Assembly (NCBI GenBank): GCA_934351705.1
Contig: CAKRJK010000054.1
Span: 1-8,133 of the forward strand
Length of the DNA stretch: 8,133 bases
Direction of reading: 5' to 3'
Origin: an uncultured Lachnospiraceae bacterium
GTDB lineage: Bacteria; Bacillota; Clostridia; Lachnospirales; Lachnospiraceae
A program made the translations under genes and the position numbers. Position 1 is the stretch's first letter. Every line of letters begins with the position of its first letter. Below the pieces are notes generated by a model. It saw nothing but the letters and a program-made list of their open reading frames with translations, was not told where the DNA came from and searched no databases. Below are positions 1-6,013 of this stretch, one piece after another.

Positions 1-298
1 CTATGCAGGAGCTGTTGCCGTAGAATGTTTCGGCATTGTAGGCATGGCGGCTGTCAATATGAAGGACGGTTTAGTAAAACTTCTGAAAAAGGATTATTTA
101 AATCACGGAATCAATGTTACATTGGATGAAGATAACAAGATTATCATTGATTTTCATATGATAATTTCTTATGGCGTCAGCATTATTACGGTTTCTGAAA
201 ACTTAATGGAGACTGTTAAATACAAAGTAGAGGAATTTACAGGAATGCAGATTGAGAAAATCAACATTTTCGTTGAGGGTGTCCGTGTAATTGATTAA
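1..298 (+). CDS. Asp23/Gls24 family envelope stress protein (YloU-like), 5'-truncated
   Basis: The reading frame is already open at base 2 and runs to TAA at 296-298, giving 98 visible residues. Family members are usually near 115-120 residues, so roughly the first 20 lie outside the window; the ATG at 44 is internal. The visible part starts YAGAVAVECFGIVGMA, followed by a lysine-rich helix (VKLLKKDY), a beta strand IIIDFHMIISYGVSI and a C-terminal strand INIFVEGVRVID, the usual Asp23 layout of a short alpha/beta protein with no signal peptide. In Firmicutes this small protein (YloU) is encoded just before the DAK-domain gene, as here, with only 14 bases between them and the next ribosome site beginning inside its stop codon. 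The pair is therefore probably co-transcribed and translationally coupled. Family members are tied to cell-envelope stress and, in some species, to membrane anchoring; the exact role in this organism is unknown. Confidence 0.88.
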   Translation, partial: YAGAVAVECFGIVGMAAVNMKDGLVKLLKKDYLNHGINVTLDEDNKIIIDFHMIISYGVSIITVSENLMETVKYKVEEFTGMQIEKINIFVEGVRVID

Positions 299-303
299 GG
301 AGG
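297..303 (+). promoter_or_regulatory. ribosome binding site fixing the TTG start of fakA
   Basis: AAGGAGG is a full-strength Shine-Dalgarno match ending 9 bases before the TTG at 313. It overlaps the TAA of the preceding gene. There is no in-frame ATG before residue 14, which lies inside the conserved N-terminal helix, so the TTG is the best start. Confidence 0.85.
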
Positions 304-312
304 ATAAAGGAA

Positions 313-1983
313 TTGGAAATCAATACAATTGATACTTCCCTGGTAGCAAAGATGTTTTTGGCAGGCGCCAAAAATTTGGAAGCAAAGAAAGAGTGGATTA
401 ATGAATTAAACGTATTCCCGGTACCGGATGGTGATACGGGAACAAATATGAGCATGACGATCATGTCTGCCGCAAAAGAAGTGGCTGCATTGGAGAATCC
501 GGATATGAAAACACTCGGAAAAGCGATTTCATCCGGTTCACTGCGGGGAGCCCGCGGTAACTCCGGTGTTATTTTATCACAGCTTTTACGCGGATTTACC
601 AAAGGCATTGCAGAATACGACGAGTTGGATGTCAACGTGTTGAGCGAGGCACTCCAAAAAGCTGTTGACACTGCATACAAAGCTGTTATGAAGCCAAAAG
701 AGGGAACTATCTTAACCGTTGCAAAAGCAGGTGCTCACCGTGGTCTTGAGCTTGCAGACGAGACAGACGATGTGCTTTACTTTGTGACAGAGGTGACCAA
801 AGAGGCTGACCGTATGCTGCAGAAGACACCGGATATGCTTCCTGTATTAAAAGAAGCCGGCGTTGTGGATTCCGGCGGACAGGGCTTGGTAGAAGTCTTA
901 AAAGGTGCATTGGACGTTTTAAACGGCAAAGAGATTGATTATACGATAGAAGGTGCTCCTGCGGCATCGGGAATGACAAAGATCACTCCTCAGACAGAAG
1001 CAGACATCAAATTCGGATATTGTACAGAATTTATCATTATGCTCGACAAGCCGATGACGGATAAACAGGAATTGGATTTCAAGGCTTATCTGGAGTCCAT
1101 CGGAGATTCCATTGTTGTTGTTGCCGATGATGATATTACGAAGGTTCACGTACATACGAATGATCCGGGACTTGCAATTCAGCGGGCATTAACGTATGGT
1201 GCTTTGAGCCGTATGAAGATCGACAACATGAGAGAGGAACATCAGGAGCGACTCATCAAAGACGCAGAAAAGATTGCAGCACAGCAAAAAGCGGAAGAGG
1301 AGAAGAGTGCGCCTGCAGAACGCAAGGCAAACGGCTTTATCTCTGTATCCATCGGTGAGGGCTTAAATGAGATTTTCAAAGGTCTCGGAGTGGATTATCT
1401 GATCGAAGGCGGCCAGACGATGAATCCAAGTACAGAGGATGTTTTAGAGGCAATTGACCATGTCAATGCAGATAACATCTTTATTTTCCCAAACAATAAG
1501 AATATTATCTTAGCGGCGAACCAGGCAGCTTCTCTTGCAGAGGATAAGAATATTGTGGTGATCCCGACAAAGACGATTCCGCAGGGAATTACCGCGATTA
1601 TCAACTTCATGCCGGAAAGAACACCGGAGGAAAATGAAGAGAACATGACACAGGAGATTTCCCTGGTAAAAACCGGACAGATTACCTACGCCGTCCGTGA
1701 TACCGTCATTGACGAAAAAGAGATCAAATGCGGAGACTACATGGGAATCGGTGATAAATCCATTATGTCTGTCGGCAAAGACCGCGATGAGACATTAAAG
1801 GATATGATTGCACAGCTCGTTGACGAGGATTCTTCGATCATCAGTCTTTACTATGGTGAAGATGTCACAGAGGAAGAGGCAGATGCCATCGGTGCATATT
1901 TAGAAGAGACCTATCCTGATGTGGATGTTGAGATTGATTTTGGCGGACAGCCGATTTACTATTATATCATTTCCGTAGAGTAG
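313..1983 (+). CDS. fakA: fatty acid kinase ATP-binding subunit FakA (DAK2/DhaL domain protein, YloV)
   Basis: This 556-residue protein matches the usual FakA/YloV length (about 550). FakA phosphorylates exogenous fatty acids held by a FakB (DegV-family) partner, feeding acyl-phosphate into phospholipid synthesis in the cytoplasm. The N-terminal DhaL-type kinase domain (about residues 1-200) shows the metal/ATP motif NVFPVPDGDTGTNM, with D39, D41, T42 and N45 as likely Mg-ATP ligands. It also has the glycine-rich SGSLRGARGNSGVILSQ (74-90) and DSGGQGL. A middle domain carries KVHVHTNDPG (about 277-286). After a charged lysine/glutamate-rich linker (about 318-340) a C-terminal domain includes FPNNKNIILAANQA (about 391-404). 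Translation starts at TTG, supported by AAGGAGG. The gene lies between the Asp23-family gene and recG, the common Firmicute order. No fakB is visible, as these often lie elsewhere. The fakA assignment is strong by family; activity is inferred. Confidence 0.92.
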   Translation: MEINTIDTSLVAKMFLAGAKNLEAKKEWINELNVFPVPDGDTGTNMSMTIMSAAKEVAALENPDMKTLGKAISSGSLRGARGNSGVILSQLLRGFTKGIAEYDELDVNVLSEALQKAVDTAYKAVMKPKEGTILTVAKAGAHRGLELADETDDVLYFVTEVTKEADRMLQKTPDMLPVLKEAGVVDSGGQGLVEVLKGALDVLNGKEIDYTIEGAPAASGMTKITPQTEADIKFGYCTEFIIMLDKPMTDKQELDFKAYLESIGDSIVVVADDDITKVHVHTNDPGLAIQRALTYGALSRMKIDNMREEHQERLIKDAEKIAAQQKAEEEKSAPAERKANGFISVSIGEGLNEIFKGLGVDYLIEGGQTMNPSTEDVLEAIDHVNADNIFIFPNNKNIILAANQAASLAEDKNIVVIPTKTIPQGITAIINFMPERTPEENEENMTQEISLVKTGQITYAVRDTVIDEKEIKCGDYMGIGDKSIMSVGKDRDETLKDMIAQLVDEDSSIISLYYGEDVTEEEADAIGAYLEETYPDVDVEIDFGGQPIYYYIISVE

Positions 1984-1991
1984 GAGAGAAG

Positions 1992-4046
1992 ATGAACTTA
2001 GATTCAAGCATTCGTGAATTAAAGGGAATCGGAAGTAAAACAGAATTATTGTTTCAAAACCTGGGAGTATACACGATTCGTGATATACTCCTTCATTTTC
2101 CCAGAGAATATCACAGATACGAACAACCAAAGAAAATAAACGAACTATCTGCCGGCAGAAATTCCGCAGTGATCGGACGCATCACAAAAACACCGCTGGT
2201 AAAAAGAGGGGGAAGTATGGCGGTTACGACGGTGACCGTCGCCGATGAGACAGGCAGTCTTGCACTGGTCTGGTTTCGCATGCCCTATTTAAAAAACACA
2301 TTAAAACCGGGCAGCAGATATGTTTTTTGCGGAAACGTAAAGGAGAAGCGGGGGATTCTCACAATGGAACAGCCCCGCATTTACCCGTTAGATCAGTATG
2401 CGGCACTTGCGGATACCTTACAGCCTGTCTATGCTCTGACGAAAGGGCTTACAAACAATGCGTTTTCTAAAGCCGTAAGACAGGCAATGGAAAACCTTTA
2501 TCTGTTAGACGATTATCTCCCGCAGGAGATTCTGATGCGGCGGAATTTTATGGATTATACGCTTGCGATACAGCAGATACATTTTCCGGAGGGAGAAGAA
2601 TCTTTACGCCGGGCATGAAACCGTCTTGCATACGACGATTTTTTTGAATTTATCCTGATGATGCAGATGTCAAAAGATCAGCGAGAGACGCAGCCAAACG
2701 GTTTCTCTTTCGGCAATACCAAGGATACGGATTCCATTATCAAAAAACTACCGTACCCATTGACAAACGCCCAGAAAGAAGCCGTTGACGCAATCCGCAG
2801 TGATATGAGAGGGCCTTATGTCATGCAGAGGCTCTTACAAGGAGATGTCGGTTCGGGCAAAACCATCGTCGCCTTCCTTGCAATGGCAGACGCCTCCTGC
2901 CACGGCTATCAGTCTGCAATCATGGTCCCGACAGAGGTATTGGCCAGACAGCATTATGAGAATTTTAAAGAAATGTGTGCCGACTACGGAATCGAGGCTC
3001 CTGTAATTCTCCTTACCGGTTCTTTGAGTGCGAAGGAAAAGCGGATAGCCTATGAGAAAATGCAGCAATATCCAAACGCTCTGATTGTCGGTACCCACGC
3101 ATTGATTCAGGAAAAAGCCATTTACGACAATCTTGCATTGGTCATCACGGACGAACAGCACCGTTTTGGAGTCCGCCAGCGGGAGGCACTTGGCAAAAAG
3201 GGCGTATTTCCTCATATTCTGGTTATGAGTGCGACACCGATTCCACGTACGCTTGCGATTATCCTGTATGGAGATCTGGATATTTCCGTAATGAATGAAA
3301 TGCCCGCAAAGCGGCTGCCGATCAAGAATTGTGTGGTCGGAACGGAATTTCGCCCAAAGGCTTATCAATTTTTGGACGAACAGGTTCGTTTTGGACATCA
3401 GGCTTACGTCATCTGTCCTTTGGTAGAAGAGAGCGAACATACAGAGGCTGAGAACGTAATCGATTATGCGAAGCTGTTGCAGACGGAACTGCCAAGCTGT
3501 AATGTAGCTTTTTTACACGGGAAAATGAAAGCAGCGGAAAAAAACAAAATTATGGAAGATTTTCTCGCGAAAAAAACGGATATTCTGGTGTCCACTACGG
3601 TGATTGAGGTCGGAGTGAATGTGCCAAACGCAACGGTCATGCTGATTGAGAATGCAGAGCGGTTCGGACTGGCGCAGTTACATCAGCTCAGGGGACGTGT
3701 CGGACGCGGAGATGCACAGTCTTACTGCATTATGATGAACACCTCGGAATCAAAGGAGTCCAAGAAACGATTGCAGATTTTAAATGATTCCAACGATGGC
3801 TTTTACATTGCCAGAGAAGATTTGAAGCTGCGTGGACAAGGTGATTTCTTTGGTTTGCGTCAAAGCGGTGAAATGGAATTTGCGGTGGGTGATATTTTTT
3901 CGGATGCGGATATTCTGCAGGAGGCGGCAGAGGATGTAAAAACACTTTTGTTGTCGGATGCCAGTCTGGAATTACCGGAACATCAGGCATTAAAAAAACA
4001 TATGAGTGAATACGGAGCCGAATGGCTCGGACGTTTGAATTTATAA
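1992..4046 (+). pseudogene. recG: ATP-dependent DNA helicase RecG, interrupted by one in-frame UGA
   Basis: RecG is a monomeric helicase that remodels stalled forks and Holliday junctions. Start ATG 1992 has AGGAGA overlapping the fakA stop, 8 bases between genes, so it is the third operon gene. The frame is open to TGA at 2616-2618 (208 codons) and continues in the same frame to TAA at 4044-4046, for 684 codons in all, a normal RecG length. The first part holds the wedge/OB domain (about residues 50-150, including VTVADETGSLALVWF). The second part has every helicase motif: QGDVGSGKT (Walker A, about 283-291), DEQHRFG (motif II, about 387-393), MSATPIPRTL (III), STTVIEVGVNVPNAT (V) and QLHQLRGRVGRG (VI). 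The UGA falls in the linker before the helicase core at A-stop-NRLAYDDFF, where homologues typically have Arg or Lys. The downstream ATGs at 2658 and 2661 have no ribosome site. As read, the gene yields only a wedge fragment, unless the stop is a sequence error or is read through. Confidence 0.9.
2616..2618 (+). other. in-frame UGA inside recG
   Basis: The only interruption of the 684-codon recG frame. The context is GCA TGA AAC. A CGA-to-TGA transition (Arg to stop) is the simplest origin, since the family has ARxRL-like sequence here. Four bases later come a short hairpin (CGTC 2622-2625 with GACG 2634-2637) and a run of seven T (2639-2645). The rest of the frame shows no other decay. Confidence 0.9.
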
Positions 4047-4076
4047 ATTTTAACAAAATCCCCAATGATTTGTAAG

Positions 4077-4104
4077 TGTATCTGCCTTGAAGCGACATAT
4101 ACTA
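4077..4104 (+). promoter_or_regulatory. possible forespore (SigG/SigF-like) promoter for the spore protein gene
   Basis: TGTATC (4077-4082) resembles the SigG -35 TGnATR, and TATACTA (4098-4104) resembles the -10 CATnnTA. The 15-base spacer is shorter than the usual 17-18, so this is only a candidate. It lies about 50 bases before the spore-protein start, the expected place for a forespore promoter. Confidence 0.25.
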
Positions 4105-4112
4105 AGAGCGTA

Positions 4113-4138
4113 ACAAAGGTTACAATTTACAAAGGTTA
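4113..4138 (+). repeat. 10-bp direct repeat in the spore-protein leader
   Basis: ACAAAGGTTA occurs at 4113-4122 and again at 4129-4138, a 16-base period. The first copy sits in TAACAAAGGTTA, an imperfect dyad (TAAC/GTTA). The second copy ends two bases before the ribosome site. It may be a regulator site or chance in an A-rich leader. Confidence 0.5.
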
Positions 4139-4140
4139 AA

Positions 4141-4146
4141 AGGGGG
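4141..4146 (+). promoter_or_regulatory. strong ribosome binding site of the spore protein gene
   Basis: AGGGGG (within AAAAGGGGGAAA) lies 8 bases before the ATG at 4155. This is typical of highly translated SASP genes and confirms the start. Confidence 0.75.
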
Positions 4147-4154
4147 AAATTTCT

Positions 4155-4358
4155 ATGTCACATTCATCTAACAAAACAAGTGTACCGGAAGCAAGAGTTG
4201 CATTAGATCGTTTTAAATATGAGGTTGCAAGCGAGTTGGGAGTACCTTTAACAGACGGTTACAACGGGAACTTAACTTCCAAACAGAACGGTTCTGTCGG
4301 AGGTTATATGGTTAAGAAAATGATTGAGGCGCAGGAGCGTCAGATGGCTGGTAAATAA
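4155..4358 (+). CDS. alpha/beta-type small acid-soluble spore protein (SASP)
   Basis: A 67-residue protein of normal SASP size. These proteins coat forespore DNA, shift it toward an A-like form and protect it from UV and heat, then are degraded at germination by the GPR protease to supply amino acids. The first family signature, RFKYEVASELGVPL (residues 19-32), includes the GPR cleavage region, with the cut expected between E and V. The second, GSVGGYMVKKMIEAQERQ (46-63), matches the conserved C-terminal DNA-binding helix. There is no signal peptide. The gene stands alone 108 bases after recG, with its own leader, a very strong ribosome site and a downstream hairpin terminator, so it is probably monocistronic and expressed in the forespore. 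Its presence indicates a spore-forming lineage. Which ssp paralogue it is cannot be told, because spore formers carry several near-identical copies. Confidence 0.96.
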   Translation: MSHSSNKTSVPEARVALDRFKYEVASELGVPLTDGYNGNLTSKQNGSVGGYMVKKMIEAQERQMAGK

Positions 4359-4398
4359 GCCCGACAAACAAATTACAATTTAGAAAAAACAGTGAGTA

Positions 4399-4420
4399 TC
4401 AAAGAGTGCGGATTCTTTGA
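4399..4420 (+). other. small perfect hairpin 3' of the spore protein gene
   Basis: TCAAAGA (4399-4405) pairs perfectly with TCTTTGA (4414-4420) around an 8-base loop GTGCGGAT. There is no T-run after it, so it is not a terminator by itself. It precedes the stronger hairpin at 4437 and may be part of the same 3' untranslated structure. Confidence 0.5.
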
Positions 4421-4436
4421 CGCCAAGACTGGAACC

Positions 4437-4484
4437 AAAAGGCATCTCCGGGGTGGAAATTCCCAAGAGGTGTCTTTTGATTTC
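4437..4484 (+). terminator. rho-independent terminator after the spore protein gene
   Basis: AAAAGGCATCTC (4437-4448) pairs with GAGGTGTCTTTT (4467-4478) over 12 pairs including two G-U wobbles. A GGG/CCC pairing inside the loop can extend it. The 3' side runs into TCTTTTGATTT. The A-run on the 5' side would also allow termination of a transcript from the other strand. It lies 79 bases after the SASP stop and before the pilin promoter, so it separates the two units. Confidence 0.65.
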
Positions 4485-4485
4485 A

Positions 4486-4501
4486 GGATAAAAATTTATC
4501 C
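4486..4501. repeat. perfect 16-bp palindrome upstream of the pilin promoter
   Basis: GGATAAA and TTTATCC form a palindrome around AA, ending 32 bases before the -35 box. The near copy AAATTT recurs just after it, and CAGG/CCTG at 4484-4487 and 4510-4513 flank it. It may be an operator, or an AT-rich chance palindrome next to the terminator. Confidence 0.35.
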
Positions 4502-4533
4502 AAAAATTTCCTGTACAACTTACACAAAAGAAA

Positions 4534-4562
4534 TTGTTTTATTTGTTTAAATTGTATATAAT
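4534..4562 (+). promoter_or_regulatory. sigma-A-type promoter for the pilin-like gene
   Basis: TTGTTT (4534-4539) and a perfect TATAAT (4557-4562) are separated by exactly 17 bases. Transcription would start near 4569, giving a leader of about 43 bases. AGGAG at 4594-4598 lies 13 bases before the ATG at 4612, slightly long but the only ribosome site. Confidence 0.75.
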
Positions 4563-4611
4563 GTACGTTATATAAAGATAAAATCTGTATTTTAGGAGAT
4601 GAAACAAGGCA

Positions 4612-5379
4612 ATGAAACGTCAAAAAGGGCATAATCATCAGGGATTTACATTGGTAGAATTAATCATCGTCGTTGCTGTCATGGCAACTCTTTCGGGAAT
4701 TTTAGCTCCGATCTATGCAAAGCATATAAAAAAGGCGAGGGCTGTGGTGTGTACGGAAAACCGTGACCGCCTTTACCGCGAAATGAATGCAGAATATGCA
4801 GACGGTACCTATGATTCGCTAAAAAATGCATTTGACGATTTAACCAAGCATTATCAGGATCAAAAACTCTGTCCGTCAAAAGGAACATATTCCTGGAATG
4901 AGAACGGAGATGGAATAGACAAAATTGTATGCAGCATACACGGAAACGAATCCAATGCAGGCGGGGATTCCTCCGGCAAGACTTATCCCGGAACAAATCT
5001 TGAAATACATTCTGGAATCTGGCCAAAATCCGAGGATTTCAAGGATGATTACGAGGAAATCACTTATCAGCCGAGCGGTATTTTTGAATATAACGGCTCT
5101 TATTATGTAATTACAAAGGAATTGACATTATCCAGAGCCCGTGCCGAATCCGGGCCGTCCGGCGAAGCATACGGATACACCGCCACAGAAAAACTCACCG
5201 GAACCATCCGTGAAATGAATTCCGATGACAAACACATTGCCGGCATTCATCGCGGCGATCTGGTAAAATGCGGTGATTCTTATTATGTATATAATGCCGG
5301 AGATGGCGGAACCCCGGAAGGTACATGGGCACCGAATCCGAGCGGCGGCTCAAACGTATGGTATAAGATACCGCAGTAG
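4612..5379 (+). CDS. type IV pilin-like protein with prepilin N-terminus and CBM5/12-like C-terminal end
   Basis: A 255-residue protein with a class III prepilin signal: a short basic leader (residues 1-11) ending in HQG, then FTLVELIIVVAVMATLSG. Cleavage by prepilin peptidase is expected between G11 and F12, with E16 as the usual fifth mature residue, and the hydrophobic helix reaches about residue 36. The extracellular part has C47 plus a pair of cysteine motifs, CPSKGTYSW (87-95) and VCSIHG (106-111), a pattern common in Firmicute pseudopilins. Two similar segments follow: PSGIFEYNGSYYVI (154-167) and RGDLVKCGDSYYVY (214-227), the second ending PEGTW and VWYKIP. That G-x-V-x-x-G-x-x-Y...P...W spacing resembles small chitin/cellulose-binding (CBM5/12) domains. 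This is inference from pattern, not a tested hit. No assembly ATPase, platform protein or peptidase is nearby, so it is an orphan served by machinery elsewhere. It has its own promoter and no clear strong terminator. Confidence 0.85.
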   Translation: MKRQKGHNHQGFTLVELIIVVAVMATLSGILAPIYAKHIKKARAVVCTENRDRLYREMNAEYADGTYDSLKNAFDDLTKHYQDQKLCPSKGTYSWNENGDGIDKIVCSIHGNESNAGGDSSGKTYPGTNLEIHSGIWPKSEDFKDDYEEITYQPSGIFEYNGSYYVITKELTLSRARAESGPSGEAYGYTATEKLTGTIREMNSDDKHIAGIHRGDLVKCGDSYYVYNAGDGGTPEGTWAPNPSGGSNVWYKIPQ

Positions 5380-5442
5380 CCAGACAGAGTCAGATATATT
5401 TATTCGCAAAACAATAGTTTAACGAATAGTTTGACATGGAAA

Positions 5443-5559
5443 TTAATATAACTGTTCCTTAAATGACATTTTTAAAGCAACTTCTGTTTCGTTTTTTAGT
5501 CCAATTTGTTGCGTTAACTCTGTCACTGTTCGTAATGCAGTTTTTGATTTATAATTTAC
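5443..5559 (-). pseudogene. possible decayed coding trace, C-terminal fragment
   Basis: On the - strand an open stretch of 38 codons reads VNYKSKTALRTVTELT, then QQIGLKNETEVALKMSFKEQ and LY before TAA. It looks like a helical protein tail, but it starts right after a stop and has only an internal GTG with no ribosome site. I do not recognise it. It could equally be chance in AT-rich DNA. Confidence 0.2.
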
Positions 5560-5573
5560 TTATGAGTAAATTA
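5552..5573. repeat. perfect 9-bp inverted repeat
   Basis: TAATTTACT (5552-5560) and AGTAAATTA (5565-5573) form a perfect dyad around TATG. It has an operator-like size, but no promoter or gene start is next to it. It may be a remnant of a lost control region, or chance. Confidence 0.45.
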
Positions 5574-5604
5574 CAGAAATTACTTTAAATCAAACATAAC
5601 TACA

Positions 5605-5648
5605 AAAACAGGATTTCCGCCATAATCTAATGACCAAAATCCCGTTTT
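5605..5648 (-). terminator. terminator-like hairpin for - strand transcripts
   Basis: Read on the - strand, AAAACGGGATTT (5648-5637) pairs with AAATCCTGTTTT (5616-5605) over 12 pairs with one G-U, and a T-run follows. On the + strand the same position is an A-C mismatch, so the structure favours - strand RNA. It would end transcripts coming through the palindrome from the kinase gene. It could also be the late stop for the + strand pilin transcript, which has TTTTAATATCGTTTTAAT after it. Confidence 0.5.
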
Positions 5649-5700
5649 AATATCGTTTTAATATAAATTATATTTAAAAAATCAATATGTTTAATTATAT

Positions 5701-5720
5701 ATCTAATGACTTCTAATGAC
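5701..5720. repeat. 10-bp tandem repeat next to the palindrome
   Basis: ATCTAATGAC is followed directly by TTCTAATGAC, and a third TCTAATGAC lies at 5626-5634. The tandem pair ends 16 bases before the 252-bp palindrome begins. Possible slippage product or integration footprint. Confidence 0.6.
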
Positions 5721-5736
5721 TATTTCCAAAGAGTAA

Positions 5737-5988
5737 GGTATCATCGGCATTTTCGCCGTCTGTTTGTGCGGAGGCTTTTTCTCGGAAACTTAGAGGTTTT
5801 TGAATTTCGGCAAAAACACAGCAACTTCCGTACACGGATGTACGGAAGAGATGCAGCCGAGCCCGGATGGCGAGTCTGCATCGGTTGCGTCCGTCTCCAA
5901 CAACGACACACCTCGAAATTCCCAAAACCTCTTAGTTCCCGAGAACCTGCCCCCGCACAAAACAGACGGCGAAAACGCCGATGATACC
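5737..5988. repeat. 252-bp imperfect palindrome with apical hairpins (MITE-like element or structured RNA)
   Basis: The left arm 5737-5809 and right arm 5914-5988 are inverted copies of about 75 bases, roughly 88% matched by my hand alignment. Both begin GGTATCATCGGC when read inward. The apex (about 5810-5913) holds a perfect 10-bp stem with a CGGA loop (CTTCCGTACA 5825-5834 with TGTACGGAAG 5839-5848) and a 7-bp stem (GATGCAG 5850-5856 with CTGCATC 5876-5882). A weak GTTG/CAAC stem lies at 5884-5904. Three arm differences are A against G, which become G-U pairs only in RNA made from the - strand. GTA flanks both ends (5733-5735 and 5989-5991). The right end is 25 bases past the kinase stop. 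No protein is supported inside. Confidence 0.8.
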
Positions 5989-6013
5989 GTATTCCCCCAC
6001 TCACCCAAAATCA

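Larger units (their letters stand above)
5380..6013. other. 634-bp gene-free region between convergent genes
   Basis: No intact gene is supported here. From the left: a weak hairpin (TATTCG 5401-5406 with CGAATA 5423-5428) that could end the pilin transcript; an AT-rich tract with two short open stretches on the - strand (5443-5559 and 5580-5657) that read protein-like but lack starts; a 9-bp palindrome; a hairpin at 5605-5648; three copies of TCTAATGAC; and a 252-bp imperfect palindrome. Base composition changes sharply from AT-rich to about even at 5737, where the palindrome begins. Confidence 0.8.

Noticed and set aside
2616..2618. UGA in recG as evidence for a variant genetic code or selenocysteine
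   Set aside because: rluD in the same window ends at TGA, followed almost at once by a second TGA, so UGA is a normal stop. RecG is not a selenoprotein family, the expected residue is basic, and no convincing SECIS-like element follows.
2835..3440. 201-codon open frame on the - strand within recG
   Set aside because: It is an antisense shadow of a strongly conserved helicase region, with Cys/His/Arg-rich composition and no start signal.
2658..4046. Separate helicase-domain gene starting at ATG 2658
   Set aside because: No ribosome site precedes it (T-rich sequence), it begins inside the conserved DDFFEF segment of RecG, and it is in the same frame as the first part. It is better treated as one interrupted recG.
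4038..4049. AATTTATAAATT palindrome at the end of recG as a terminator
   Set aside because: It is purely A-T, partly coding, and lacks a stable stem with a T-run.
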